Shown: positions 1-8,531 of the stretch, piece after piece
Layout: the number at the start of each line of letters is the position of its first letter
Position numbering within the stretch: the stretch's first letter is position 1
Assembly (NCBI GenBank): GCA_002973635.1
Contig: CP027224.1
Span: forward strand, 134,501-198,500
Length of the DNA: 64,000 bases
Direction of reading: 5' to 3'
Source of the DNA: Lysinibacillus sp. B2A1
Lineage (GTDB): Bacteria > Bacillota > Bacilli > Bacillales_A > Planococcaceae
The notes under the pieces: model-generated
Databases searched by the model: none
Seen by the model: the letters and a program-made list of their open reading frames with translations, nothing else
Told to the model about the DNA's origin: nothing
Made by a program: the position numbers and the translations under genes

Positions 1-274
1 ACCTATTTCAATGAAAGCAAAAAATTTGAGACAAATGGGAAGTGAAGTTACCAGACTGAGTGAACATAATAAAGATAAAATACTATTTACATCTTTATGC
101 TCTTTTAAGACAGATTGTATTTAGTTCTATAAGAGTCCCATTGCTATCTAGAATAATTAATTGACAAGAATCCATTGAAATTCTGAATGAAGCAGCTTAA
201 GAGTAATTTTAATAGTTCCACTGTCTGCTTGACAGGGCGCAGCTTAAATCAATGTTACATGCCCCTATTATAAT
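1..274. other. Left-edge stretch without a recognised gene
   Basis: No gene can be supported here. A plus-strand frame open from the left edge to a stop at 122-124 could be the tail of a gene lying outside the window; its 40 residues show no recognisable motif. A short hairpin (CTGTC/GACAG, 221-235) is present but is not followed by a T tract. Confidence 0.3.
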
Positions 275-946
275 TTAGAATTCTAAAGCATTTCGAAGAT
301 TATTTAAATAAGATTGACTCACGGGCAGCTCGCTTCCATCTTTTAAAGTAATTATAAAATTAGAAGTAAGATCTCGCGCCATTTTTTTTATGAAATAAAT
401 ATTCACAATATAGGATCTATGAATGCGAATAAAGAACGAAGGTAGTCGCATTTGTAGCTCCTTTAGTGTGATACTAGTTTTGAATTGATCTCCCTCCACA
501 TAAAACCACGTTTTCTTCTGTAGGCTTTCAATATGAGATATCTTATCAATAGCCACAGGATTCCATTCTTCCTCATGTTTGCCTGTTAAGAATTGAAATG
601 GCTCTAATTTCTTTTCTGTAAAGGCGGAAGGCAATACTACGACAAGTGCTGCAGGTGCATCTAAAATGTGTATTGGATAGCCTATACCATAATAGGGTGC
701 TTCAAATAGGGAATTATCTAAAATTGCATCTGTCCGTTTACCTGTCCGTATCACCTGCTCCGCAATGCTACCGGGTTGGACTTGTTTGCCCACTTCCAAG
801 TTGATGTTTTGATGTCCAGAATGAAAATAAATATAGGAGTTTTCGACAGCAATTGCAATGGAAGAATAGGCTGGAATCCAGTCCTTTAATATTGAAATAA
901 ACTGTTGTGAAATATCTTTTGGTAAAGAAAAAGACTTATTATTCAT
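275..946 (-). CDS. LytTR-family DNA-binding regulator with GAF/PAS-like N-terminus
   Basis: Probable transcription factor of 223 residues. The last ~95 residues form a LytTR domain, recognisable from the segments FFIRIHRSYIVN and ELPVSQSY. The first ~120 residues look like a small-molecule-binding GAF/PAS-like sensor rather than a phosphoreceiver: the aspartate-rich receiver pattern is absent. The ATG at 946 is chosen because AAGGGGGAT lies just upstream of it; an in-frame ATG at 982 lacks such a site. The gene is divergent from aceA with 215 bp between them, so it may control the glyoxylate shunt. That role is inferred from position only. The ligand is unknown. Confidence 0.8.
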   Translation of the reverse strand: MNNKSFSLPKDISQQFISILKDWIPAYSSIAIAVENSYIYFHSGHQNINLEVGKQVQPGSIAEQVIRTGKRTDAILDNSLFEAPYYGIGYPIHILDAPAALVVVLPSAFTEKKLEPFQFLTGKHEEEWNPVAIDKISHIESLQKKTWFYVEGDQFKTSITLKELQMRLPSFFIRIHRSYIVNIYFIKKMARDLTSNFIITLKDGSELPVSQSYLNNLRNALEF

Positions 947-1161
947 TGTGAATATCCCCCTTGTTTGTAAACAGTTTACCAAATTTCGTCGTTAAAAAAA
1001 GTGGTTCTATCATTAAAATTTGGTCTTTTATCTAAAAATAATGAAAATTCAGATGTTCTGTTATATATTAATTTACAACAAATAAACCTGTTATGGAACA
1101 GCAAATTAAAAAGTTTTTTAACAGAGTGAATTGTATACAAAGGGGAAGGTGGAATTTCAAT
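947..1161. promoter_or_regulatory. Divergent promoter region between LytTR regulator and aceA
   Basis: AT-rich intergenic region carrying promoters for both directions. A direct repeat CTGTTAT occurs at 1058-1064 and 1088-1094, exactly 30 bp apart (about three helical turns), and an inverted TAACAG lies at 1119-1124. A -10-like TATATT is at 1063-1068. The spacing differs from the ~21-22 bp period usual for LytTR sites, so assignment to the neighbouring regulator is tentative. The aceA ribosome-binding site is AGGGGAAGGTGG at 1141-1152. Confidence 0.4.
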
Positions 1162-2445
1162 ATGTCAACACGTCAAGAAAAAATTCAAGCACTAGAGAAA
1201 GAATGGGCGGAGAACCCACGTTGGGCAGGTATTGAACGCTCATATTCAGCTGAAGAGGTTGTTAAACTACAGGGTTCTGTTGTACTTGAACAAACTTTAG
1301 CATCTAAGGGTGCTGTTCGACTTTGGAAGTCTCTACATGAAGAACCATTTATTAATGCATTAGGTGCATTAACTGGTAATCAAGCTGTACAACAAGTAAA
1401 AGCAGGATTACAAGCAATTTACTTATCAGGCTGGCAAGTAGCTGCTGATGCAAACCTTTCTGGTCAAATGTACCCTGACCAATCTTTATATCCAGCGAAC
1501 TCTGTACCAGCAGTAGTAAAGCGTATTAACCAAGCTTTACAACGTGCTGATCAAATCGATCATGCTGAAGGACGTGTAGATCAATTCGATTGGTTCGCTC
1601 CAATCGTGGCAGATGCTGAGGCTGGCTTCGGTGGTCCTCTAAATGTATTTGAACTTGTAAAAGGAATGATTGAAGCAGGAGCTGCTGGTGTTCACTTAGA
1701 GGATCAATTAGCTTCTGAGAAAAAATGTGGTCACTTAGGTGGTAAAGTTTTACTTCCAACACAAAATGCTGTTCGTAACTTAGTTGCTGCTCGTCTTGCA
1801 ACAGATGTAATGGGTGTAGATACAATTTTAATCGCTCGTACAGATGCAGATGCAGCTGATATGGTAACATCTGATATTGATCCACGCGATGCTGAATTTA
1901 TTACAGGTGAACGTACACCAGAAGGTTTCTTCCGTACAAAACCAGGTATTAAACAAGCAATTGCACGTGGTTTAGCTTACGCTCCATATGCAGATTTAAT
2001 TTGGTGTGAAACATCTAAGCCATCTCTTGACGAGGCACGTGAGTTTGCAGCAGCTATTCATGCTGAATTCCCAGGGAAAATGCTTGCGTATAATTGCTCA
2101 CCTTCATTCAACTGGAAGGCTAACCTTTCAGAAGAAGAAATCGCTGAGTATCAACGTGAGCTTGGCAAACTAGGTTATAAATTCCAATTTGTTACATTAG
2201 CTGGTTTCCATGCATTAAACCACTCTATGTTCGAACTTGCGCATGATTATAAAGATAATGGTATGGCTGCATACTCTAAGCTGCAACAAGCTGAGTTCGC
2301 ATCTGAATCAAAAGGTTACACAGCTACACGCCATCAACGTGAGGTTGGTACTGGTTACTTTGATGAAGTTTCTCAAGTTATTTCTGGTGGTACTTCTTCA
2401 ACAACAGCAATGGCTGGCTCTACTGAAACAGAACAATTTGTTTAA
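1162..2445 (+). CDS. aceA: Isocitrate lyase
   Basis: Cytoplasmic first enzyme of the glyoxylate shunt: it cleaves isocitrate to succinate and glyoxylate, so acetate or fatty acids can support growth. The 427-residue protein has the catalytic signature KKCGHLGGK, with the catalytic cysteine near residue 189, and the Mg-binding stretch [10 protein letters not shown] at about 149-158. Length matches bacterial isocitrate lyases. The ATG at 1162 follows a strong AGGGGAAGGTGG site; an in-frame ATG at 1093 has none. Malate synthase follows 113 bp downstream, probably in the same transcript. The gap holds an imperfect GC hairpin (CCGC/GCGG, ~2499-2518) that could tune expression between the two genes. 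Confidence 0.97.
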   Translation: MSTRQEKIQALEKEWAENPRWAGIERSYSAEEVVKLQGSVVLEQTLASKGAVRLWKSLHEEPFINALGALTGNQAVQQVKAGLQAIYLSGWQVAADANLSGQMYPDQSLYPANSVPAVVKRINQALQRADQIDHAEGRVDQFDWFAPIVADAEAGFGGPLNVFELVKGMIEAGAAGVHLEDQLASEKKCGHLGGKVLLPTQNAVRNLVAARLATDVMGVDTILIARTDADAADMVTSDIDPRDAEFITGERTPEGFFRTKPGIKQAIARGLAYAPYADLIWCETSKPSLDEAREFAAAIHAEFPGKMLAYNCSPSFNWKANLSEEEIAEYQRELGKLGYKFQFVTLAGFHALNHSMFELAHDYKDNGMAAYSKLQQAEFASESKGYTATRHQREVGTGYFDEVSQVISGGTSSTTAMAGSTETEQFV

Positions 2446-2558
2446 TTCTAAATTAATTACGCTTATATCCTAAATTCATAATCATAGATTAGTCTCCTCC
2501 GCTCCTCCTAAGGCGGGGACGACTCAACTTAAAATCACAAAGGTGGGGGAAACTACTA

Positions 2559-4157
2559 ATGGAACAAGCAACAACAGGTAAGCTTAAAATTGTTGGGGAT
2601 CAAAATGAGCAAACAAAAGAAATCTTAACACCAGAAGCCCTTGAGTTTGTTCTTGCCCTGCACGAAAAATTTGATGCTCGACGTAAAGAATTGCTAGCAG
2701 CACGTCAAGAACGTCAAAAACGACTTGATGCAGGTGAGAAACTCGACTTCTTACCAGAAACTAAGCATATTCGTGAGGGAGATTGGACAATTGCACCACT
2801 TCCAGCAGATTTGCAAGATCGCCGTGTTGAAATTACAGGGCCCGTAGACCGTAAAATGGTTATAAATGCATTAAACTCGGGTGCAAAAATGTTTATGGCT
2901 TGCTTTGAGGATGCATCATCTCCAACATGGGAAAACATGATTGGCGGTCAAATTAATATGCGTGATGCTATTAATAAAACAATTGAGTTTACTCAAGCAT
3001 CTAATGGAAAAACGTATAAATTAAATGAGCAAACAGCAGTGTTATTAGTTCGTCCACGTGGTCTTCATTTACTAGAAAAGCATGTACTCGTGGATGGAGA
3101 ACCGATTTCAGGTAGTTTCTTTGACTTCGGCTTGTATTTATTCCACAATGCTAAAAATGCATTGGCAAAGGGTACTGGTCCATACTTCTATTTACCAAAG
3201 CTTGAAAGCCATTTAGAGGCACGCTTATGGAATGATGTCTTTGTGTTTGCTCAAGATTATATTGGCATCCCACAAGGTACAATTAAGGCTACTGTTTTAA
3301 TAGAAACAATCTTAGCTGCATTTGAAATGGATGAAATTTTATATGAACTACGTGAACACTCAGCTGGATTAAATTGTGGACGTTGGGATTATATTTTCAG
3401 CTATATCAAACGTCTACGTAACCAGCCTGATGTAATTTTACCTGACCGTGGGCAAGTAACAATGACAGTACCATTCATGAAGGCATATACGTCATTATGT
3501 ATCCAAACATGTCATAAACGTAATGCTCCTGCAATGGGTGGAATGGCAGCACAAATTCCAGTTAAAGGTGACGATGAAGCGAATGCAGTAGCATTTGCAA
3601 AAGTTGCTGAGGATAAGCGTCGTGAGGCAACAGACGGTCATGACGGTACTTGGGTTGCACATCCAGGTATGGTTGCAACGGCAATGGAACAGTTTGATGC
3701 AATTATGACAACGCCAAACCAAATCCATAAAAAACGTGAAGATGTAAATGTTATTGCTGAAGATTTAGTAGCTGTTCCAGAAGGTACAATTACACTCGAT
3801 GGTCTTCGTGTAAACTGTAGTGTAGGAGTTCAATATATTGCCTCATGGTTACGAGGAAACGGAGCTGCACCAATTAATAACTTGATGGAAGATGCTGCAA
3901 CTGCGGAAATCTCTCGTACACAAGTATGGCAATGGATTCGCCATCCTAAAGGTATTTTAGATGATGGTCGTGGCATTACATTGGCATTCGTACTAGAAAT
4001 CTTGGAAGAAGAGCTTGTGAAAATTAAAGAGGCTGTTGGGGAACAAGCCTATAACAGTGGTCGCTATGATGAAGCTGCTGAGCTGTTTAAATCTTTAATT
4101 GAGCAGGATGAATTTGCCGAATTCTTGACACTTCCAGGTTATGAAAAACTAGCTTAA
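2559..4157 (+). CDS. aceB: Malate synthase A
   Basis: Second glyoxylate-shunt enzyme, condensing glyoxylate with acetyl-CoA to malate. The 532-residue length fits the A isoform. Recognisable family segments include the arginine-containing active-site stretch [15 protein letters not shown], the acidic metal-site region with AHPGMV, and [12 protein letters not shown] near the N-terminus. The start follows AAAGGTGGGGGAAACTACTA. Paired with aceA, it lets the cell live on two-carbon sources. Two plus-strand terminators lie downstream, before the convergent methyltransferase gene. Confidence 0.97.
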   Translation: MEQATTGKLKIVGDQNEQTKEILTPEALEFVLALHEKFDARRKELLAARQERQKRLDAGEKLDFLPETKHIREGDWTIAPLPADLQDRRVEITGPVDRKMVINALNSGAKMFMACFEDASSPTWENMIGGQINMRDAINKTIEFTQASNGKTYKLNEQTAVLLVRPRGLHLLEKHVLVDGEPISGSFFDFGLYLFHNAKNALAKGTGPYFYLPKLESHLEARLWNDVFVFAQDYIGIPQGTIKATVLIETILAAFEMDEILYELREHSAGLNCGRWDYIFSYIKRLRNQPDVILPDRGQVTMTVPFMKAYTSLCIQTCHKRNAPAMGGMAAQIPVKGDDEANAVAFAKVAEDKRREATDGHDGTWVAHPGMVATAMEQFDAIMTTPNQIHKKREDVNVIAEDLVAVPEGTITLDGLRVNCSVGVQYIASWLRGNGAAPINNLMEDAATAEISRTQVWQWIRHPKGILDDGRGITLAFVLEILEEELVKIKEAVGEQAYNSGRYDEAAELFKSLIEQDEFAEFLTLPGYEKLA

Positions 4158-4349
4158 TCAAAAGCAATCTACTAAACGAACATATCCAACTTTCCTAAAT
4201 AATTGTGGACTGAACTCGAATGCAGTCCACCCAATTCCACTATTGAAATGAGCGGGGTCTGTTCCCTCGTTCCTTTCTAAACGAAATGAGCGCGTTTTTG
4301 CAATAAAAAGGGGTCTACTTATAAAAGGTAAGAGATTTAAATGGGGTGT
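4158..4349. other. Intergenic stretch with hairpin and short direct repeats
   Basis: No gene is seen. A perfect 8-bp stem (GTGGACTG at 4205-4212 with CAGTCCAC at 4223-4230) has no T tract. The 10-mer GAAATGAGCG occurs twice, at 4245-4254 and 4283-4292, 38 bp apart. Confidence 0.4.
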
Positions 4350-4396
4350 AAGATGTCTTGCAAGCTTAGATGGGGGGCTTGTAGGACATCTTTTTT
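4350..4396 (+). terminator. Rho-independent terminator downstream of aceB
   Basis: AAGATGTC (4350-4357) pairs with GACATCTT (4385-4392), with an inner extension TGCAAGC/GCTTGTA, followed by a T run. Orientation serves the aceA-aceB transcript. Confidence 0.8.
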
Positions 4397-4441
4397 CAAT
4401 GTGGAAGCAAAAGAAGGCAATATTAAGAATGGCTTTTTAGG

Positions 4442-4476
4442 GAGATGTCTCAGCTATATATGAGACATCTCTTTTT
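4442..4476 (+). terminator. Second plus-strand terminator after aceB
   Basis: Perfect 11-bp stem GAGATGTCTCA (4442-4452) with TGAGACATCTC (4461-4471), followed by TTTTT. The T tract lies on the plus-strand side although the hairpin abuts the 3' end of the minus-strand methyltransferase. Its arms share AGATGTC/GACATCT with the hairpin 90 bp upstream. Confidence 0.85.
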
Positions 4477-4478
4477 AA

Positions 4479-5144
4479 TTACTTAACGATCGCTAGCACA
4501 AAGCCATCATAGCCCTTATTACCAACAGTTTGTATAGCTGTAGATTCAATTTTTGATTCTTCTTTTAATAAATCCATGAAATGTCGTATACCTTGTACTC
4601 GTTCATCATCACTTTTTTCGTCAATTACATCACCATTGCGCACTACATTATCAGCGACAATCACAGCTCCTGGGTTAGCCAATTCTAAAGCCCACTTCAA
4701 ATAATCTGGATTATTAGGCTTGTCTGCATCGATAAAAATGAAATCAAAAGCAGGAGCTGCAATTTTCAGGGTAGGCAATGTGTCTAAGGCTTTACCAACG
4801 ATAATTTCCACTTTATTTTCATAACCAACATTCTCAATATTTTGCTTTGCTAGGGAAGCGTACTCTGGATTAATCTCAAGTGTATAGATTTTACCTTCTT
4901 TTGGAAGGGCACGTGCTAACCATATACTACTGTATCCACCTAAAGTTCCGATTTCTAAAATGTTCTTTGCCCCTTTCATTTTAGCCAATAAATACAACAG
5001 CATGCCTTGGGTTGGTGAGACATCGATTTCTGGAATACCTGCTGCTTTATTAGCCTGTAATACAGCTTCAAGTTTTCTATCCACTGGTAATAGCTTTTCC
5101 AAAAAATACTTATCTACATGATTCCAAACAGTTGAATTGGTCAT
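4479..5144 (-). CDS. SAM-dependent O-methyltransferase (catechol-OMT/YrrM-like)
   Basis: Cytosolic methyltransferase of 221 residues in the family-3 O-methyltransferase fold, which usually needs a divalent metal. Seen in order: the SAM-binding glycine motif ILEIGTLGGYSSIWLA, the acidic ribose-binding strand TLEINPEY, and the metal/substrate strand FIFIDADKPN followed by ADNVVRNG. The ATG at 5144 is preferred because GGAG lies at proper distance; the in-frame ATG at 5186 has no such site. The gene is divergent from a LysR regulator across a 127-bp gap with a long inverted repeat, so LysR control is likely. The methyl acceptor cannot be deduced. Confidence 0.88.
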   Translation of the reverse strand: MTNSTVWNHVDKYFLEKLLPVDRKLEAVLQANKAAGIPEIDVSPTQGMLLYLLAKMKGAKNILEIGTLGGYSSIWLARALPKEGKIYTLEINPEYASLAKQNIENVGYENKVEIIVGKALDTLPTLKIAAPAFDFIFIDADKPNNPDYLKWALELANPGAVIVADNVVRNGDVIDEKSDDERVQGIRHFMDLLKEESKIESTAIQTVGNKGYDGFVLAIVK

Positions 5145-5203
5145 TAAATCTTCTCCATTTCCACATTTTCTCTTGCAAGCTTGCAAGTTAAGTGTATGTT
5201 AGA

Positions 5204-5242
5204 ATGAATCATAATAAAAATATATTATTATTATTGATTCAT
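5204..5242. promoter_or_regulatory. Long inverted repeat, probable LysR operator
   Basis: ATGAATCA (5204-5211) and TGATTCAT (5235-5242) form perfect arms extended inwards by TAATAA/TTATTA, giving a 39-bp symmetric AT-rich site. It sits midway between the divergent methyltransferase and LysR genes, the normal place for a LysR-family site controlling both. Confidence 0.7.
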
Positions 5243-5271
5243 AACTTAAGATTATGAATGTGGAGTGAACT

Positions 5272-6159
5272 ATGAATATTCATGCATTGAAGTTATTTTA
5301 TCAAGTTGCTACAACTGGTTGCTTCACAAAGGCTGCTGAATTACTCTGTATTAGCCAACCAGCCGTCTCAAGTCAAATAAAAAAATTTGAGCACGAAATG
5401 GGTGTTCAATTATTCAAACAGCAAGGAAGAGGTGTAGTATTAACTGATTTTGGAGAAGCCTTAGCGGAAAAAGCCCGAAACCTTATTTCGCTTGAAGAGC
5501 ACATTGAATCCTTTATCGAGGATTATCGACTTGCTAAAGCTGGTACGATACATATTGTTGCAACTTACTTACCTGCTAACTTTCTAATCCCTAAATGGGC
5601 AGCTGCCTTTAAAGGAGCACATGAAGATGTGAATCTAGTCATTACAACAACCAATACGAAAGATGCCTTTGAGCAGCTAATTCATTATAAAGCTGATATC
5701 GCCATTTATGGTGGGGGTATTTCAGAAAGACCAGAAGAAATAGCATGGGAGGAGCTTTTTGAGGATGAATTATGGTTTGTCGTTTCACCTGCTCACATCT
5801 ATGCAAATCAAACCATTGCACTTGCTGATATGGTGAAGGAACCCTTTATAATGCGAGAGGAGGGTAGCTCTATGAGGGAGCATCTTTTTTCTTTATGTCA
5901 AACCTATCAAGTGAAACCGCCAAAAATAGCCCTTCAATTCAATGGCATTAATGAAACAATTCGTTCTGTTATGGCGGGCTATGGTGCAAATTTTATTTCA
6001 TCACTAGCAGTACGCGAGCATGTGGATAGTGGCCAATTGGCAAGAGTTTATGTAAAGGATATTCATATTAAACATAAAATTGCTATATGCACAAGAAAGA
6101 ATGAGAGGCACAGCATACTTGTACAAAAATTTATAGAGACGGTTAAAAGCTCTCTATAA
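5272..6159 (+). CDS. LysR-family transcriptional regulator
   Basis: DNA-binding regulator of 295 residues, the usual LysR length. The N-terminal winged helix-turn-helix is clear (ALKLFYQVATTGCFTKAAE, then ISQPAVSSQIKKFEHEMG), followed by the periplasmic-binding-protein-like effector domain from about residue 90. The start has GTGGAGTG upstream. Divergence from the O-methyltransferase gene and the symmetric element between them point to joint control of that gene and of its own expression. The effector molecule is unknown. Confidence 0.92.
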   Translation: MNIHALKLFYQVATTGCFTKAAELLCISQPAVSSQIKKFEHEMGVQLFKQQGRGVVLTDFGEALAEKARNLISLEEHIESFIEDYRLAKAGTIHIVATYLPANFLIPKWAAAFKGAHEDVNLVITTTNTKDAFEQLIHYKADIAIYGGGISERPEEIAWEELFEDELWFVVSPAHIYANQTIALADMVKEPFIMREEGSSMREHLFSLCQTYQVKPPKIALQFNGINETIRSVMAGYGANFISSLAVREHVDSGQLARVYVKDIHIKHKIAICTRKNERHSILVQKFIETVKSSL

Positions 6160-6183
6160 TTTTTCTTTATGCATAGCAATCAA

Positions 6184-6214
6184 ATATTTGTTATATTGTT
6201 TATATAACAAATAT
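6184..6214. promoter_or_regulatory. Perfect 13-bp-arm palindrome, probable GntR/YtrA autoregulatory operator
   Basis: ATATTTGTTATAT (6184-6196) and ATATAACAAATAT (6202-6214) are exact inverted arms with a 5-nt spacer. The core TTGTTATA-N7-TATAACAA ends 17 nt before the regulator's start codon. The same core with the same N7 spacer occurs 18 nt before yxlE at 27220-27242. Confidence 0.8.
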
Positions 6215-6227
6215 GGAGATGATTGAA

Positions 6228-6623
6228 ATGTATATTCAAATTGAGCCTCAATCTGACGTTCCCATTTATGAACAGGTAACACGTCAAATTATTGAAGGGA
6301 TTGCAAGAGGAGAAATGAAACCTGGTGATACCTTGCCATCTGTGCGTAATTTAGCGGCTGATTTAGGTGTTAATATGCATACGGTCAATAAAAGCTATCA
6401 TGAGCTAGAAGAAAAGGGAATTATCACAATAAGAGCCAAATCAGGAGCTATTATTCGTTCAGAGGAAGAACGAGCCTTAACACCTGAACAATTACAGCTG
6501 ATTGAAAAAAATTTAAAGCCTGTTGTGGCAGAAGGAATGGTGCTCGGCGCAACTGCAGAGCAGATTGAGCATATGATGAAAAAGGTATTCGCGGATTTGC
6601 AAATATCAGTAGAAGGGGTATAA
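6228..6623 (+). CDS. GntR-family regulator, YtrA subfamily
   Basis: Small repressor-type protein of 131 residues: an N-terminal GntR winged helix (VPIYEQVTRQIIEGIARGEM, LPSVRNLAADLGVNMHTVNK) and only a short C-terminal dimerisation tail. This short architecture defines the YtrA subfamily, whose known members control ABC transporter operons. The ATG at 6228 is chosen over 6213 because the GGAG ribosome site lies between the two. It is probably co-transcribed with the membrane protein 4 nt downstream. A matching operator in front of the distant yxlEFG operon suggests that ABC system is a second target. Confidence 0.9.
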   Translation: MYIQIEPQSDVPIYEQVTRQIIEGIARGEMKPGDTLPSVRNLAADLGVNMHTVNKSYHELEEKGIITIRAKSGAIIRSEEERALTPEQLQLIEKNLKPVVAEGMVLGATAEQIEHMMKKVFADLQISVEGV

Positions 6624-6627
6624 AGAA

Positions 6628-7722
6628 ATGCTACTTGGTGTTTTTACCACAATCTACATCATAAATTTAGTTTTACAAGTTTTTATTCCCTATATCGTAC
6701 GAGAAACGATTATCTTTGGTGTTACTGTACCTGAGCAAAATGTAAAACATCCTACATTAAGGAATATGAAAAAGCATTATGCACAGATTGTAGGGATTTG
6801 TGGGCTTATATTTTTAATCATTATGATTGTAGGTTATTCTTTTGCACAATCTATCTTCGTACAAGGGAATTTACTACTAGGGTGCTTTTTTGCTATGATT
6901 GCGGTAAGTATGGGGTTATATTGGATGAATCATCACAAAGTTTTAAAACTCAAAAAGCAAGAGCAATGGGGCTTGCATATCAAGCAAGTGCGCTCCGTTG
7001 ATTTAACAGCACGTAGCAAAGATGAAATGCTGCCATGGCCATTTTATGTAGTACCTTTAGGTGTAACAATTTTTCTAATCATCTTTTCTTTGCTACATTA
7101 TGAGCAAATACCAGATAAAATTGCTGTTCATTGGGGACCAAGTGGTGAGGCAGACTCTTGGAGAAGTAAAACGTATTTTACAGCCTTATCTTTACCACTG
7201 ATCATGCTGATGATGCAATGTATGATGTGGGGAATTGTTGATTCTATAAAGCGTTCAGCCATTAAATTAGCTGTCAATCGTAAGGCGGAGTCGTTAGAGG
7301 ATCAACTGAAAAGTCGAAAATATATGAGTTGGAGCCTTATGCTTGTAAGCTATACGCTAACAATTCTATTCACGGTGTTACAGCTAAGCAATATCTATCC
7401 TTCGATAGCTGAGGGCAATAAACTATTGCCGTTATTTATTTTATATTTAGTAATTATTCTAGGCTCACTACTTGCTTATGCATGGAAAAAACGCCAGTTG
7501 CGTGTGAAGTTTGAAGAAAATATCGATTCTAAAGTAATGGATCTAGATGATGATCGCTTTTGGAAAGGCGGACTAATCTATATGAATAAACAGGACCCTT
7601 CTGTTTTTGTAGAGAAACGCTTTGGCATAGGCTGGACGATGAATCTAGCAAATCCAAGAGGGTATATTGTCATTGGATTACCACTAATTATTATACTGTT
7701 AATTTCTATCTTCGCACTCTAA
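6628..7722 (+). CDS. DUF1648-family membrane protein
   Basis: Integral membrane protein of 364 residues with about seven to eight predicted hydrophobic segments. The central DUF1648 signature is visible (IPDKIAVHWGPSGEAD); this domain is shared with SdpI-type immunity/membrane proteins. The C-terminal part (FVEKRFGIGWTMNLANPRG) matches the DUF5808-type tail. It starts 4 nt after the GntR gene with AAGGGG upstream, so the pair forms an operon under the palindrome at 6184-6214. A role in envelope stress or toxin immunity is possible but only inferred. Confidence 0.8.
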   Translation: MLLGVFTTIYIINLVLQVFIPYIVRETIIFGVTVPEQNVKHPTLRNMKKHYAQIVGICGLIFLIIMIVGYSFAQSIFVQGNLLLGCFFAMIAVSMGLYWMNHHKVLKLKKQEQWGLHIKQVRSVDLTARSKDEMLPWPFYVVPLGVTIFLIIFSLLHYEQIPDKIAVHWGPSGEADSWRSKTYFTALSLPLIMLMMQCMMWGIVDSIKRSAIKLAVNRKAESLEDQLKSRKYMSWSLMLVSYTLTILFTVLQLSNIYPSIAEGNKLLPLFILYLVIILGSLLAYAWKKRQLRVKFEENIDSKVMDLDDDRFWKGGLIYMNKQDPSVFVEKRFGIGWTMNLANPRGYIVIGLPLIIILLISIFAL

Positions 7723-7724
7723 AA

Positions 7725-7796
7725 AACTTCTCGCTGCTGCAGGAATGTATTGCAAATATCTTGCTATACACCTGCAAAAATAAGCGAGTTTTTTTG
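7725..7796 (+). terminator. Terminator after the GntR/DUF1648 operon
   Basis: CTCGCT (7730-7735) with AGCGAG (7783-7788) plus an inner TGCAGG/CCTGCA pairing, followed by a run of seven T. Confidence 0.8.
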
Positions 7797-7859
7797 TATC
7801 CAAAAAGTAACATATGATAAATTTTAAGGAGCGCAAGGAAGGACGGAGGGTCAAATTAT

Positions 7860-8531
7860 ATGAAAATTCTTGTTGTGGATGACGATGTGCACATATTACA
7901 GCTTGTGAATATATATCTTACGAGAGAGGGCTATCAGGTATTACAGGCAGAAAATGGACAGCAGGCACTACAATTACTTGGGGGGAGCTTACCTGATTTA
8001 GCAATTGTAGATGTGATGATGCCTGGAATGGATGGTTTTACGCTTACGGAGAAATTGAGCCAGGATTACGATATTCCTGTATTGCTATTAACTGCAAAGG
8101 GAGAGCTTGAAGATAAGGAACGAGGATTTTTAGCGGGCTCAGATGATTATGTTGTGAAGCCATTTGAACCTAAGGAATTGTTATTTCGTGTAGCGGCAAT
8201 ATTACGTAGATTAGATAAAAAAAATCAAATTACTATTCAAGTAGGGAAGCTAATCATTGACCGCCGAAGCTTTGAGGTTGTCATTGAAGAAGATACACTG
8301 GTTTTGCCATTAAAGGAATTTGAGCTACTGGCATTACTCGCTTCGCGTCCAAATCAGGTATTCACACGTAGTTTCATTATGGAACAAGTGTGGGGCTATG
8401 ACTATGAAGGTGATGAGCAAACATTAAATACGCATGTGAAGCGCATTCGAGAAAGATTGCATCGCTATATAACAGATGTTGAGATTACGACAGTGCGTGG
8501 TGTTGGTTATAAGATCGAGGTTATTACATGA
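7860..8531 (+). CDS. OmpR/PhoB-family response regulator
   Basis: Cytoplasmic two-component regulator of 223 residues. The receiver has the acidic pocket DDD at 7-9, phospho-acceptor Asp51 in IVDVMMPG and Lys100 in VVKPF. The C-terminal winged helix has FTRSFIMEQVWGYDYEGDE and ends TTVRGVGYKIE. The start follows GGAGGG. It overlaps the histidine kinase by 4 nt (ATGA), so the two are translationally coupled. A direct repeat of GTTCAT, 11 bp apart, in front of the following membrane gene is a likely binding site. Confidence 0.95.
   Translation: MKILVVDDDVHILQLVNIYLTREGYQVLQAENGQQALQLLGGSLPDLAIVDVMMPGMDGFTLTEKLSQDYDIPVLLLTAKGELEDKERGFLAGSDDYVVKPFEPKELLFRVAAILRRLDKKNQITIQVGKLIIDRRSFEVVIEEDTLVLPLKEFELLALLASRPNQVFTRSFIMEQVWGYDYEGDEQTLNTHVKRIRERLHRYITDVEITTVRGVGYKIEVIT

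Noticed and set aside
11..124. 37-codon plus-strand open frame at the left edge
   Set aside because: No ribosome site visible and no motif; may be the end of a gene outside the window but cannot be supported.
1526..1885. Antisense open frame inside aceA
   Set aside because: Low-complexity Leu/Gln/His composition typical of a frame opposite a biased coding gene.
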